Positions 52,069 through 62,525 of a DNA stretch of 64,000 bases are shown in pieces (the stretch's first letter is position 1; each line of letters opens with the position of its first letter). The translations under genes and the position numbers were made by a program. A model generated the notes under the pieces. It searched no databases and was not told where the DNA came from. It saw nothing but the letters and a program-made list of their open reading frames with translations. Location: contig JABANN010000012.1 in NCBI GenBank assembly GCA_013115125.1, forward strand, positions 1 to 64,000, written 5' to 3'. The DNA comes from Perkinsus olseni (taxonomy: Eukaryota > Perkinsozoa > Perkinsida).

Positions 52069-55000
52069 TCACTTGAGAGTCTCAAGTTGAGACAGCTTGA
52101 TATAGATTTCCCCAACTGTGGTGATCGGGTATCCATATTCACATTCTTGTGCGCGCAAATTCTTCAAACAGACTAAAAAACTAGGACCTCTGGGTGAAGC
52201 CCGAGTCATAGTTTATAGTAAGTGTCGCTAGGACAATCTCGATTTTTCACAACGAAATCGTACGCACAATACAGTGGCCGTTAGAAAGTGAATTTAGAGT
52301 GGCGAGAGATTGAGGAGAAAAGCAGCGAAACTGTCCCCATCACCCTCACCTTCTGCTCCATAGCACGGACCTTCGACTCCTTATGCTCCATTATCTCCAC
52401 ATGGCTCTGATACCTGATAAGCCACACGCCTGCATCACTCGACAGTTCCGGAACATCGCAACAACAGGGACATCATCTCAAAGCCCGAGCTACTCCACCA
52501 AAGAAATCCCACCTTACTTCCCAGCGACACCCCATTCCTCCAGCCTCTCAGCGACAGCTCCATAGGAGGTGCGACTGAAACAGAGTGAGCAGCCCCATCT
52601 CCTATAACATCCACAGCTTCAATGGTCATGCCAGAGTACTCGAATATGAACTGGCTGATGGCGTCCTCGTCCTTCAAATGCTTATCAAGAGCGTTGAGGT
52701 CGAGAGAGGTGTTCGACAGGCGGCTCTTGTAAACACGCTCGACGGCAGCTGAGGGAAGTTGGAATGCCATGAAGGGCGCCAGGACTGCCGTGAGTCTCAC
52801 CAGGCTGCATCGCTGCCAGTGAACGAAGGTCGTAGTATCTGGACGGTGAGCGACGCACTTCCCCTTCAGGAGGATTGATGGCAATTGAGTGCTGCTCCAT
52901 GGCCTTCGCCGCCAGGACCCAACTGAGTTCGGCTGAGACAAGATACTAACAATGGCTCTTAAAACATTGTGCCTACTGCGCTTCTCTGGGTCTTGGCGAC
53001 ACAGCCGAAGAAGCCGGTTGAAGCACTGAACAAGAGCACCGTTGCGTGAGGGGATTTAGCCTTCCGGTACCTCTTCAGCATCTACAGTTGAGGTCCCTTC
53101 AAGCTCTTTATTGGCCTCTATATTATCCCGTCGACTGAAGTAGGTGAGATCCTCCCCGTAATGGCCACGACCTGTGGTCACGATCCTTCACGCCAATCCT
53201 GAGCGCGTCTACCTGTATCCGGATCGAGCATGCAATTCCTTGTGTACTGAGCCTGCCTTATGATCCTTACCATCATTCGTCCGTACTTCACATACCTGAG
53301 CGAAGAACAACCTGCGGGCTTTCCGATTGAATTCCCTGCAGAAGTTCCACAACGGTATACCAAGTGATAATTTTGGTGAGATAGGGCAGCGCGCGATCTC
53401 CACCTCCCCCCTCCCCCTCCCTACGCTTCCTCGGCATCCCTCAAAACCGTATGCACCTGCGTCAGGTACTTGAGTAGACCCGATAAGTTGTTCTGGCGGA
53501 AAAGGGTATTGATAGTCGCCACCTCGTGATCAAGAAGAACCTGACCGAGCGAGTACAAAGCTCTGGAGACCAGTCCAACACAGCATCATAATAGCCGACG
53601 GACGAAAATCGAGTGAGCATGACGAGTAGGCTTTTCACTGGTCGTGCAAATCTGATTTTGACGGCTCGAACTCTTTTCACTGAGACCACTTCAAGCCGTC
53701 AAACCCGAAGAGGGAATCTTGACAGCCCGAAATCTCTCGAACAATAGCCAGTGACTAGATGTTACCGCTGGAATCGCCCTCCTCTCACCCCGGTCGGATC
53801 CGTGAGCTCTCTCTCCATCGCAGGAGGGATGACACGTGCCGTCCAATGCTCCTTGAACAGGTCCAGGCATCGTTGCATCGGCATGTAGTAGGACAACTCA
53901 GACAACGGCGTCTCCTTCACTTCCTTAGTCGGGACGGCTGCAGCCGCCGCCGACTTCTCCTTGCCGGCCAGCAACTTCTCAAGTTCCGAGGTACTGGATA
54001 CAGCACATCTAGCACCACGCGAGCTCCGAGTCTCGGAGAGGCCCTCACCTGTAGCTGACAAGACCATCCAATTGCACCGCCATGCGTGACCATGTCTGAT
54101 GCCTGAGGGGCAAGAAGGGCCCGGTAGAGTAACAAGGCTAAGACTCAGGACAGCCTTACTCTGCAACAAGCATCTCGACATTAGCCGGGTCCAAGAAGTA
54201 CTCGTTGAACTTCTCCATCGGCACATGCAGTCTCATAACCTCCCCACGTACCATCTTGGTCGTAGATTCTGTAGAAACGCTAGTCCAGGGGCGCAAGTCA
54301 GGAGGCCCACCACCCACCAAGGTCCCTCCGGATCAACGACACCGGATCCACTAGTCTGGATGGAGCCCGCTGCTGCCGCCTGCCCCCCGTCGGGGACAGG
54401 GCAGCCTTGTGCAGCTTACATGCCTTCAGCACTGCCCCCCAAGGAAGCGCCTCTGAAAACTTCGTGTCAAATCTAACCCACCTCAGTCGATACTACCTGC
54501 TGTGCTCGGATCAACCCTGCACAATCTACACAAGCGCCCGAAGAGCTGACAATGAAGAGAGGATGAGAGGGGCGGTGCGGCGACCAAGCATTCTCACCAG
54601 TTTGGCATGGAGCTCGCTCTCTATGCTCTCAACATACGGCACGACTGCCGTGAAATCGCTAAGGTACATCTCCCCCTTCTCCGCACCGGGAAGGGGTCGT
54701 CTATTATTAGCGGCATCCACAAGACTACACATCTGACAGCCTGCCGCCACATACCTAATCACACTCTTTTACTACATGTTCGAACCCTCGTCACGACTTA
54801 CAGCTCATTATGATGGCTCAAATTACTGTGAATACGATAGAGCCACGTGAGAGTGTCGATGAGCATGTCAGCCTCGATGCGCTTAGTAAGCTCCTCCCTT
54901 TCCCAAGGCAGGAGTATCTGTCCGTCGAGCAATTCGCCGATGCTGCGCTCTGCCCCGAACTACCCAGCTAACGTCGCCTTCAGCATTCTCCTTGCGCCCG

Positions 55001-56170
55001 GCTGGGGGAATTATCCGAGGCCTCCAACACTCTACGAAAAGGCGCTGCAGCCTGTCCATGAGCTCCTGATGCTGTCGCTCCTCCAACGGCACTGCTACGA
55101 ACCGAGCGTTCTCTGCCTCTCTGGCTGCCAGCCGAGCTGAGTGGGAGAGGACTGCCGGGTATCCGCGGAGATGGTTGATGCCCCAGTCCCAATAACAGCA
55201 GCCCCTGCAGTTATTCTATCGGTCATCGAATTAGAGCTAGAACAACAGACACAGAACAACGACCCCGCCGCAGGAGGGGTTTGATGTTGTCGCCGATTTC
55301 CTTGAAGCCCCGAAGATTTGACTAAAGCATGTGTCAGGCTGAACCATTACCCGCTTTAAGCTGACGCTCCTCGGCCTGCCGTTCCAGCATAGCCTTCAAC
55401 CGCTCTCTCCGCAGACGAGGATCCGCCAAACGTTCAGGATGCAGCCAATAGAAACTGTTCCCACAATGAAGCTCTGAGAGTACCCCGATAGGACATACCC
55501 ATCGGGGTCAAGGTCAGCCTCTGTGAGCTTTTGGGCATTCGAGGAGACCACGCTTTGAGCGGGCAGCTCAAAGTCCTCTCCCAGTAGCTCCTCCACGCTG
55601 AAGGACCGTACCTTCGGGGACGTCTCCAGCTCACCCGAGTCCCATATGAGGTCCTCACTTGAAGTTCGGCAGCATCAGGTCGACGCTCTAGTATTCGAAA
55701 CATCTTTCCTACATGAGCCTGCCTCGAGGCCTCGAGCGACTCATGTAGCAAAAACATCGGCACTTTGCCCGCTTTTGAAACGATGGCGAGCAGCCAGGAT
55801 ATGCCAATGCGGCCAACTAAAGCACATTCGTCCTTTCTAATGTCCGACTGTGAACGAATCTTGAGAAAACATGAGGCCTGTTGACCCACCTCCTCCCTCC
55901 GGGTGAGCCCCACTCTCCCCCTCATTAACTTGACCACTCTCAATCTGCTGCATCAGAGCATTGTGGACATCCACTTCGCATTCCGTTGGAGTCGGGTCTT
56001 CCAAGAGGTACTACGGCAAAACATTCTCTATGATTTACTCCTCGAGGACGCTGGAGCCGTATCGGCAGCAGCGAATCATGCCCGGAGACCCATTGCACAG
56101 ACATACCTCATCAGGCGGTCGCCTCCACCCAGCCGCAGCATATCCAACGGGTTTATGTGCACCCTCGATG
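52069..56170 (-). CDS. Large multi-exon protein, family not recognised
   Basis: Many short exons linked in phase by GT-AG introns of about 40-90 nt, from about 56.17 kb to TGA 52069. Readable blocks in order include V-H-I-N-P-L-D-M-L-R-L-G-G-G, S-V-E-E-L-L-G-E-D-F-E-L-P-A, R-L-F-V-E-C-W-R-P-R-I-I-P-P-A, T-W-L-Y-R-I-H-S-N-L-S-H-H-N-E-L, M-E-K-F-N-E-Y-F-L-D-P-A-N-V, L-F-K-E-H-W-T-A-R-V-I-P-P-A and Y-L-T-Q-V-H-T-V-L-R-D-A-E. The last exons run S-G-M-T-I-E-A-V-D-V-I-G-D-G then I-Y-I-K-L-S-Q-L-E-T-L-K. The F-x-E-x-W-x-x-R-x-I-P-P-A motif occurs twice, about 1 kb apart. The Y part (to 53.4 kb) and the later part join across an intron at about 53424-53336, in phase. Start codon not located. IF-2 begins 6 nt after this stop. 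Confidence 0.5.
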
Positions 56171-58779
56171 AGAATTCTTTTCCGGGTCTGAAAACCATTC
56201 TCTACTTTACCGTGAGGATTCTCATCGCAGACTTCGACTCATTATATCCCCCGTGTACGCTATGCTTGAACTCCTATCACTACCTCAGTAGGATGGTGGC
56301 TCTGGGAATCGCAACCAATGTCGATCATCCCTTCTATAATGACCTTTCGACGAGGCTGCTTCTCAGAACCCCTGTTGTACTCTAGACTATCGTACCTGTC
56401 CGTACGGATATCCCCGGGATATCAAGTAGACCCATCGTAGTACACCGTAAGGGAGGGGCTGCTTGGATTCAGAAGACGTTGAGCGTGGTGCGCTGCCGAC
56501 AGTTGAACCCCTCGCCTCCCGCCAGGCATGCATCAATTCAACTTCACTGAATTACAACTCCCGTGCCCCATGAGTGACTACAAACTCAACAACACTCCAT
56601 TCTAGAGCCCCCGCTGCAAGCGGATTGCACTTGTCCATGAGGCTACTTCCTCTCTAACAGTCATAGTTTTTAGGGTGTAGCACCACGTCTTGAAATTCTG
56701 GCGCTGCCTCAACTGAAGGCGCTCACCAGAAGCGTACAAGTACAAGAACAAATGAAATTCTCAGTGCGATTTGAATAGGGTTACCTCTGACAGCAATGCC
56801 GATGCATCACCAGAGAGACTCTCTTCCAGTAGCATCGAGACAGACGCTGCGTATCGTGTTGGATTTATGAAGTCCACAATACCGCCCTATGATAGATAAA
56901 AGTGATAATGCTGGTGCGTCGCCATTGGCAACGATGCAAGACCCACTTCAGAGGCGTGCCTGAATCAAGTTGATATGGCTGAAACAATGAACGGAGTTGG
57001 CTTCGATGCGACCTTAGTAATACGAGTTCCATTATATGAAGCAGTTTCCGGCGACTTGTTGCCACTATTTAATGAGTTCGACACACAATTTTATCCTCCA
57101 AAGGCCCAAATACAACACCGAAGTTCATGATGAAGAGAAACTATCAATTGCCCGATTATAAAATGCTCATTCAGAGGACACGGTTTACGATGTCGGTCAA
57201 TACTACCAAGGGTGAGTTGTCGTCCACGTCCTAGACGGCGTCGAATTTTACGGACGTTATCTCGATTAACGCAACTGCCTTCTACCAACTTCTCCTCGGA
57301 CAATCGCCTGGCGTTACTGCGAGTCCATAACAGTCCACTTCTGAGCCAGGATAAGACTCTAGCCAGTCTCTTCGTCCACGAATCCTGCCTCGTGAATTCC
57401 CCTCTACCACGAGTCGTCGATCAGCTTAGTGAAGAAGCCTCGCGCTAGGCTTCTCAGGCTTAGAGCCTCAGCTTGGTGGAGGTTCCATCCGATCGCCGGT
57501 CGTGCTACCACGGAAACTAGACGGCAGCAGAATCCATAGCAACGCGTCTTTCATCCATTCGCAGCGAGGCTCGGGTTCTTTGGAATACGGATCAGTGAGG
57601 TAAATGTATCGCTGAAAACTTCATCTGCAACTTAATGAAAAGGAGTTGTGTAATGACGGCGTAATTATGACGCTACGCAGAACCTGTAAGATGACTCCAC
57701 ATTTGGGGCGGTACGTGAACTAGTGAACTCTATCGTGACGATGCGGCGAGCTGCCTCCCTCATATTTGGATTTTTGAGCCGAATACGAAAGAGCCTGGAT
57801 AAGCTCGAAACGTGCCGATTTCTCAACCGTGGGCAAAATGCTCACGCCTTGAGCTGCTTGATTTACCCCGGTATATTACCAGAAATTCACGCGCACCCTC
57901 CTTATCGTCCAGACTGGATGATCCAGCTGCTGGGTCAATGCTCCTCGTGGGCCACGAGGCATGGTTGACAACGTTAAAAAGTCCCTACTAAGAACTCACT
58001 GAATGGTAGCTCGTCTTGAGAGCTGTTCCCAACTCGGAAGCATTTCTTCGAGTCATCCGAAGTATCGGCTGACGGAAGATGGGAAACCCCTTGTCGAAGG
58101 TGGCAGAAAAGTCTCGCTGACTTGACTTCAGGGTCACAACGAGGAATATTGTCACTGAAGATGATTCACCGAACCTGGAATGTTGACCAATAGAAGGGAT
58201 CCTGCGTTTCAGGCACGAGAATCCCAAGAAGAAAAGAAATTCTATTACAGACTTTGTATTATAGAACCGCTGATAGTATCAGCCAGGTACATAGAGTCGC
58301 TGTGATATCTTGTTCAACCTTGCCCTTCCTCAACGAGGATACGCCACCATAGTCGAAGCTTCTCTACTTCATTGATCGTAGTAAACTTGGAGACACTGCG
58401 CACACAAAAAGTTGATCGAGCTCAAATCTTTCCATCCGAGGCCTCTATTCGCTCATCACCTTACGCTCGAAGATTCGAGTCGAAATCTATCGATAGCTCT
58501 AGCCTGGGCACCAGTCGACTCACCAGCGATTGGAGTTCCGTGTAACAGTTTCCTCTCTGGTTCATTCGCTCGAAGACGCAGAGTTACTGCCCAGCCGAAG
58601 ATGGCATTTTTAGCAGGACTTCGTTTTCTCTAGCGATTAACGCACATCGTTTTGGGGGTAACTTGGATGCTGAAGTACTCTAGCAAGCCGTGGGAAGTTT
58701 TTCTCGTCAGAACGACAAATCAGGCGATACATGCTGGGATGTTCCGTCGATAGATTCTACTTATTTGATTATTCCGACT
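56171..58779. other. Gene-poor region
   Basis: About 2.6 kb with short frames of 60-80 codons on both strands and no motif, repeat or splice logic that I can support. It may hold the promoter of the large minus-strand gene and of the first PLAC8 gene. Confidence 0.4.
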
Positions 58780-59555
58780 ATGGCCAACAAAGGATTTGTT
58801 CCAACATTCAAAGATCTCTATCACGCTGCCGATGGTGAAAGGTACAATTGGAAGTACGGCATGTTCACCGACTGGTGCAAGGATCCCTGGATGGCCTTGG
58901 TGAGCAATTCACAACAATGGAATCTCGTTTCGTCTCCCACTAAGCCTATTACGCGGTGACCAGGTTATGTCGTTGGCATGGCATCGCTCGACTTGTTTGA
59001 TTACGTGCTTGCTCAGGGTTCCTTCTTCTGTATCCCGTGTGCTCGAGGGATGCTGAGTCAAAAAACAAGTACTGGCGATTTCATGCCCTCATGCCTGATG
59101 AACTGCTTCTGCCCTTGCTTCGCGGACTGCAGTCATAACATAGCGGCCCGGCAGCAAATCAGGGGGGAATACGGAGTCGAAGGTGAGCTTACCATACTAA
59201 GGTTGCCTGGCATAAAGTCCGGGTATAAGGATCAGTGGGGTAGGTACAATATTAGAAGACTTCTGTCTTCTTGGCTGTCGCCCTTGCTCTGCCGCACAGG
59301 AGTTCAATCAGCTCGGCGTAACAGTTGATGATGTCGAGAACGACGTAGGTCATCAACGCATCTCTCTAATCGTCATCGGTCAGCGATCGATATGGAGTGG
59401 CTATCTATCAGGTACGGCGAGCTGTGGACAATGCCAAGAGCAGCGGCAACACTCCTGAAACGAGCACGCACCAACAGGCGTTCGGCCAGGCCGCCGAGGG
59501 CTCAACTCCAGCACCGGCCGCAGCTCCCGCACAGAACACCATGAATGCCGCATAA
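58780..59555 (+). CDS. PLAC8-family Cys-rich protein (copy 1)
   Basis: Four exons (58780-58899, 59017-59182, 59244-59344, 59412-59555) join in phase to 176 residues. The PLAC8 pattern is clear: N-W-K-Y-G-M-F-T-D-W-C-K-D-P, then F-F-C-I-P-C-A-R-G, P-S-C-L-M-N-C-F-C-P-C-F-A-D-C, a Q-Q-I-R-x-E-Y-G block and C-x2-C-R-P-C-S-A-A-Q-E-F-N-Q-L-G at the end. The tail is Ala/Pro/Gln-rich. No signal peptide. PLAC8/cornifelin-type proteins sit at membranes and act in cell size control and metal homeostasis. Conserved intron positions with the next gene show the pair arose by tandem duplication. Confidence 0.85.
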
Positions 59556-60126
59556 GACCGGTCATTGAGAAAGAGCTATGCTCTCGTAGCTGATCCAAGG
59601 CTGAGGATTGACTTCTCTCGGTATCCTCTTTGGGATACCTTATTCATCGATGTATTTGATACCCACTTAACCATCGCGGATTTCTAAATTGAGGGACCAT
59701 TGCGTTGAGATTGTCTTTCAATATGATCCTTGGGTCGGACTAACCTGGGGTGGCCTCCGGAACGCACACCGGAGCGTAGCTTGGCATTCTAGGGAAAATC
59801 TCAACTCACAGATTTGCAACTTCAACTCATCGCTAGATGAGTGCTTCAAAAAATCTTCACGGGTGTATAGTTCATTGTGGTTATGAAGCACACCTTGTGG
59901 CGCTCCCCCGTTCTATCACGCGTTGGACGCTGGCTGTGATGTGTGCCAGGACTGCATCGTGAGCGTGTCGGGAGGAGTTTCGCGAGGCCCGCGGTAGGCA
60001 GTCGTGGTTAACTCGCGGCTTCTCAGGGTCGATCTCTTCGTTACCTTCGTCGCTGTGTGATCTTGGTGCTGGTCGCATGGGCTGAGCAGCTCTGGGTAGT
60101 TGTATTGGAGTCCATTCAAAACAGCA

Positions 60127-60860
60127 ATGAGCAACAACCCCGGTTTCCGCCATACCTTCAACGATCTCTACGAAGCGTCTGATGGGAAGGAGTACAACTG
60201 GTCCAATGGCCTTTTCAGCGGATGGCTGGGGAACATCCCAACATGCCTGGTGAGTCATTCAATGGTCAACAAAAGATACTATCTATCGGACGCTTGCTGG
60301 TTTCCTGAGCCCTTGCGCTCAGCATTCTCTCCTCGTGCTCTCGTCGCTGCGCTCAACCTGCATCTTGTCTTCCGTAGGGATCGGTATGCTGCTTCCCTTG
60401 TTCTCGCGGGTACCTCACCACGAAGGCCGGTGGGAAGTTCTGGCCCTCATGTCTGATGAACACTTTTGGTTGTGGTCTCGGAGATTGCAGCCACAACATC
60501 GTAGCAAGACGTTCTCTACGGGAGGAACGCGGCATCCGAGGTTAGTGCTGACCTCAAGCCATTCAGCGTTGTAGGATCATTCCCCTTTCACAGGTACAAT
60601 AATTGAGGACTATTGCGTACTGGCGTGCTGCAATGCGTGCGCTGCTGCGCAGGAGATGAACGAACTGGGTGTTACCACCGAGATGGTCAAGAAGGATGTA
60701 TGCCTTTATCCTTCTGTTCTTTCACAGCGGTCATTTCTCTCAGTTCCGCGATCGCAAGAGCACCGCCACCAGCAGTAGTTCTCCTAGTCCTGCGCAGGGT
60801 CCCGCCGTGGCCGCCCCACCTCAGTCGGCACCAGTGCAGAAGGAGATGAGTAACATTTAA
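60127..60860 (+). CDS. PLAC8-family Cys-rich protein (copy 2)
   Basis: Four exons (60127-60249, 60378-60540, 60594-60697, 60744-60860) join in phase to 168 residues. The layout follows copy 1: N-W-S-N-G-L-F-S-G-W-L-G, C-C-F-P-C-S-R-G-Y-L, P-S-C-L-M-N-T-F-G-C-G-L-G-D-C-S-H-N, C-V-L-A-C-C-N-A-C-A-A-A-Q-E-M-N-E-L-G. Introns fall at the same places and phases as in copy 1. The Cys of the first motif (D-W-C-K) and the C-P-C of the middle motif are missing or replaced, so metal or partner binding may differ. The tail is Ser/Pro/Gln-rich. Confidence 0.82.
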
Positions 60861-61540
60861 CGATTCAAACTTTTGGTACATTAGTTTTCTGCTCCGTAAA
60901 CATCTGCCTATATAAGCCCGATAAGGTCTATAATTTCATCTCTTGCATCAAGTTGATCCACTAAGTTGTGATGTTTGTTGTCTTGAGTTTTTGGACAGTT
61001 TCAAGATTCGGGCCGTAGTTTCGCCCTGGTTGAGCTCAACGGAGACGAAGGTAATTGGTCAAGATATGGCCTTTGTGAGCGGCGAGCCAGCGGTTCTGCC
61101 ACTGCTATCAGAGGCTCGGTTTCACAATTCTTGACGTTGACTTCGGCTCAAGCACCCGAGTCAGTGGCTTGATTTTAATGGTGCAGTGCGCTCAGCGTCT
61201 TCGATACCATGGTGTAGGGCTCGCTATGGCTGGGTATAACTCGATGGCTGGTATCGGGGGTATCCTCGGGTTTCGTAAGCGAGGCCGAAAGGCGTCGAGG
61301 CCTGCCCTAATCGTTCGTCAACAGTAAAGGGAGGCATTGGATCGCGGAATCGCGGAAATTTCATGACTGATTTGTGATGGACCGTTGAGTGCATGACGGT
61401 TGTCATAGTAGTTTATCCCGGTGTGAGTTGGGACGCTTAGCGGAAGTCGCTTCGACCAATGGATGCTGCTTGCGTTCGATTAATTCTGTGGGTGGGGATT
61501 GAGCCGGGCGAAAAGTTGGATCCCGGCTCCCGGTTGACAC
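60861..61540. other. No gene recognised
   Basis: Spacer downstream of the PLAC8 pair. Confidence 0.4.
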
Positions 61541-62338
61541 ATGGAGAACGGATCATCATCGGAGGAAACTCTCGAACGCCGAGATGCTCTCCTCTTAGCC
61601 GGTCGCAGGCTCAGAGCTACTCTCACCGGTCTGGCCGCAGCGGCTACGGGTCCTGCCGATGGTCAGAGGAACTCCACTGTACCCGGATTGTATGGGGACC
61701 AGCAGGCCCTTCCATTACCCTGTGATGTCTCTCCTCGAGTTAGTTATGGTGGCAGTAGAAGCAACAGTGAGTGCCTTCTGGCCGTGTTGGCCAGTGATAA
61801 TGTAACAGTTTGGCCTCTTTCAGGAACCTCGTCTACGGATGGGACGGCATCGGTGACCTATTTGGACGAAACTCCGCCTGACGATGCGTCTGTTGTGGAG
61901 GAGTGCGCCACCCAGTTGATTAGCAGCCCTCGATCTCCACAGGAACGTCGAGTGTCGCTGCCAAGACTACCTATCAGAGGCTTCCAGTGGGGAGGTTCAG
62001 CCACGTCACAATCGGCCACGACGACGGCCCAGACTCGACCTCGACCAGTCATAGAGAAAGTGAACGATGTATCGTCCGTCAGCAGCCCTCACACGACAGC
62101 GATCCGGCCGAGCCCTGGCATTGATGCTCGTGATAGACCAGCAGAAGTTTCCCCGTCAGCAGCAGAGCTTGCGAACCTTGTGGATCAGCGACTCCAAAGT
62201 CTGGAGCAATCTCTGGCCCATCAGCTCAGCGAGCACATTGAGCGGGTAGAGCGCCGATTAACAGCCATCGAGGGAACTTTGGCGAAGCTACCGGAACGTG
62301 ACCCGGGTAGGGAGTGCGCTTCGATATTATCACTGTGA
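61541..62338 (+). CDS. Serine-rich protein with C-terminal coiled coil
   Basis: The ATG at 61541 opens a frame of 265 residues. A 57-nt stretch inside it (about 61769-61825) starts GTGAGT, ends TTTCAG and is divisible by three, so it is probably an intron and the protein is then 246 residues. The head is helical (L-E-R-R-D-A-L-L-L-A-G-R-R-L), the middle is Ser/Thr/Pro-rich, and the last 60 residues form a heptad coiled coil (L-V-D-Q-R-L-Q-S-L-E-Q-S-L). No family recognised. A PolyQ or kinase link is not seen. Confidence 0.5.
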   Translation: MENGSSSEETLERRDALLLAGRRLRATLTGLAAAATGPADGQRNSTVPGLYGDQQALPLPCDVSPRVSYGGSRSNSECLLAVLASDNVTVWPLSGTSSTDGTASVTYLDETPPDDASVVEECATQLISSPRSPQERRVSLPRLPIRGFQWGGSATSQSATTTAQTRPRPVIEKVNDVSSVSSPHTTAIRPSPGIDARDRPAEVSPSAAELANLVDQRLQSLEQSLAHQLSEHIERVERRLTAIEGTLAKLPERDPGRECASILSL

Positions 62339-62525
62339 CGCCGTGGCTGTTCTCTCAGATGCTCAAGTCCAACCCCAAGTGTATCGCATTGTAGACATCT
62401 GGCGACATCCGCATCATGTTACTCCTGCCACATGATTACCCGGGCTTCTCGCTCACCCGGCCGCCGAGTTGCCTTCATAGTGAAGCTCCCCGTCACTCTA
62501 GAGCGCTCGTCAGCTTCGGTTATAA

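Noticed and set aside
52038-52072. A 25-nt intron fusing the long gene to IF-2
   Set aside because: GTGAGG..CTCAG is present but the joined frame stops within five codons; separate genes fit better.
60100-60456. 118-codon frame of PLAC8 copy 2
   Set aside because: It reads through intron 1; only the first 41 codons after the ATG at 60127 are coding.
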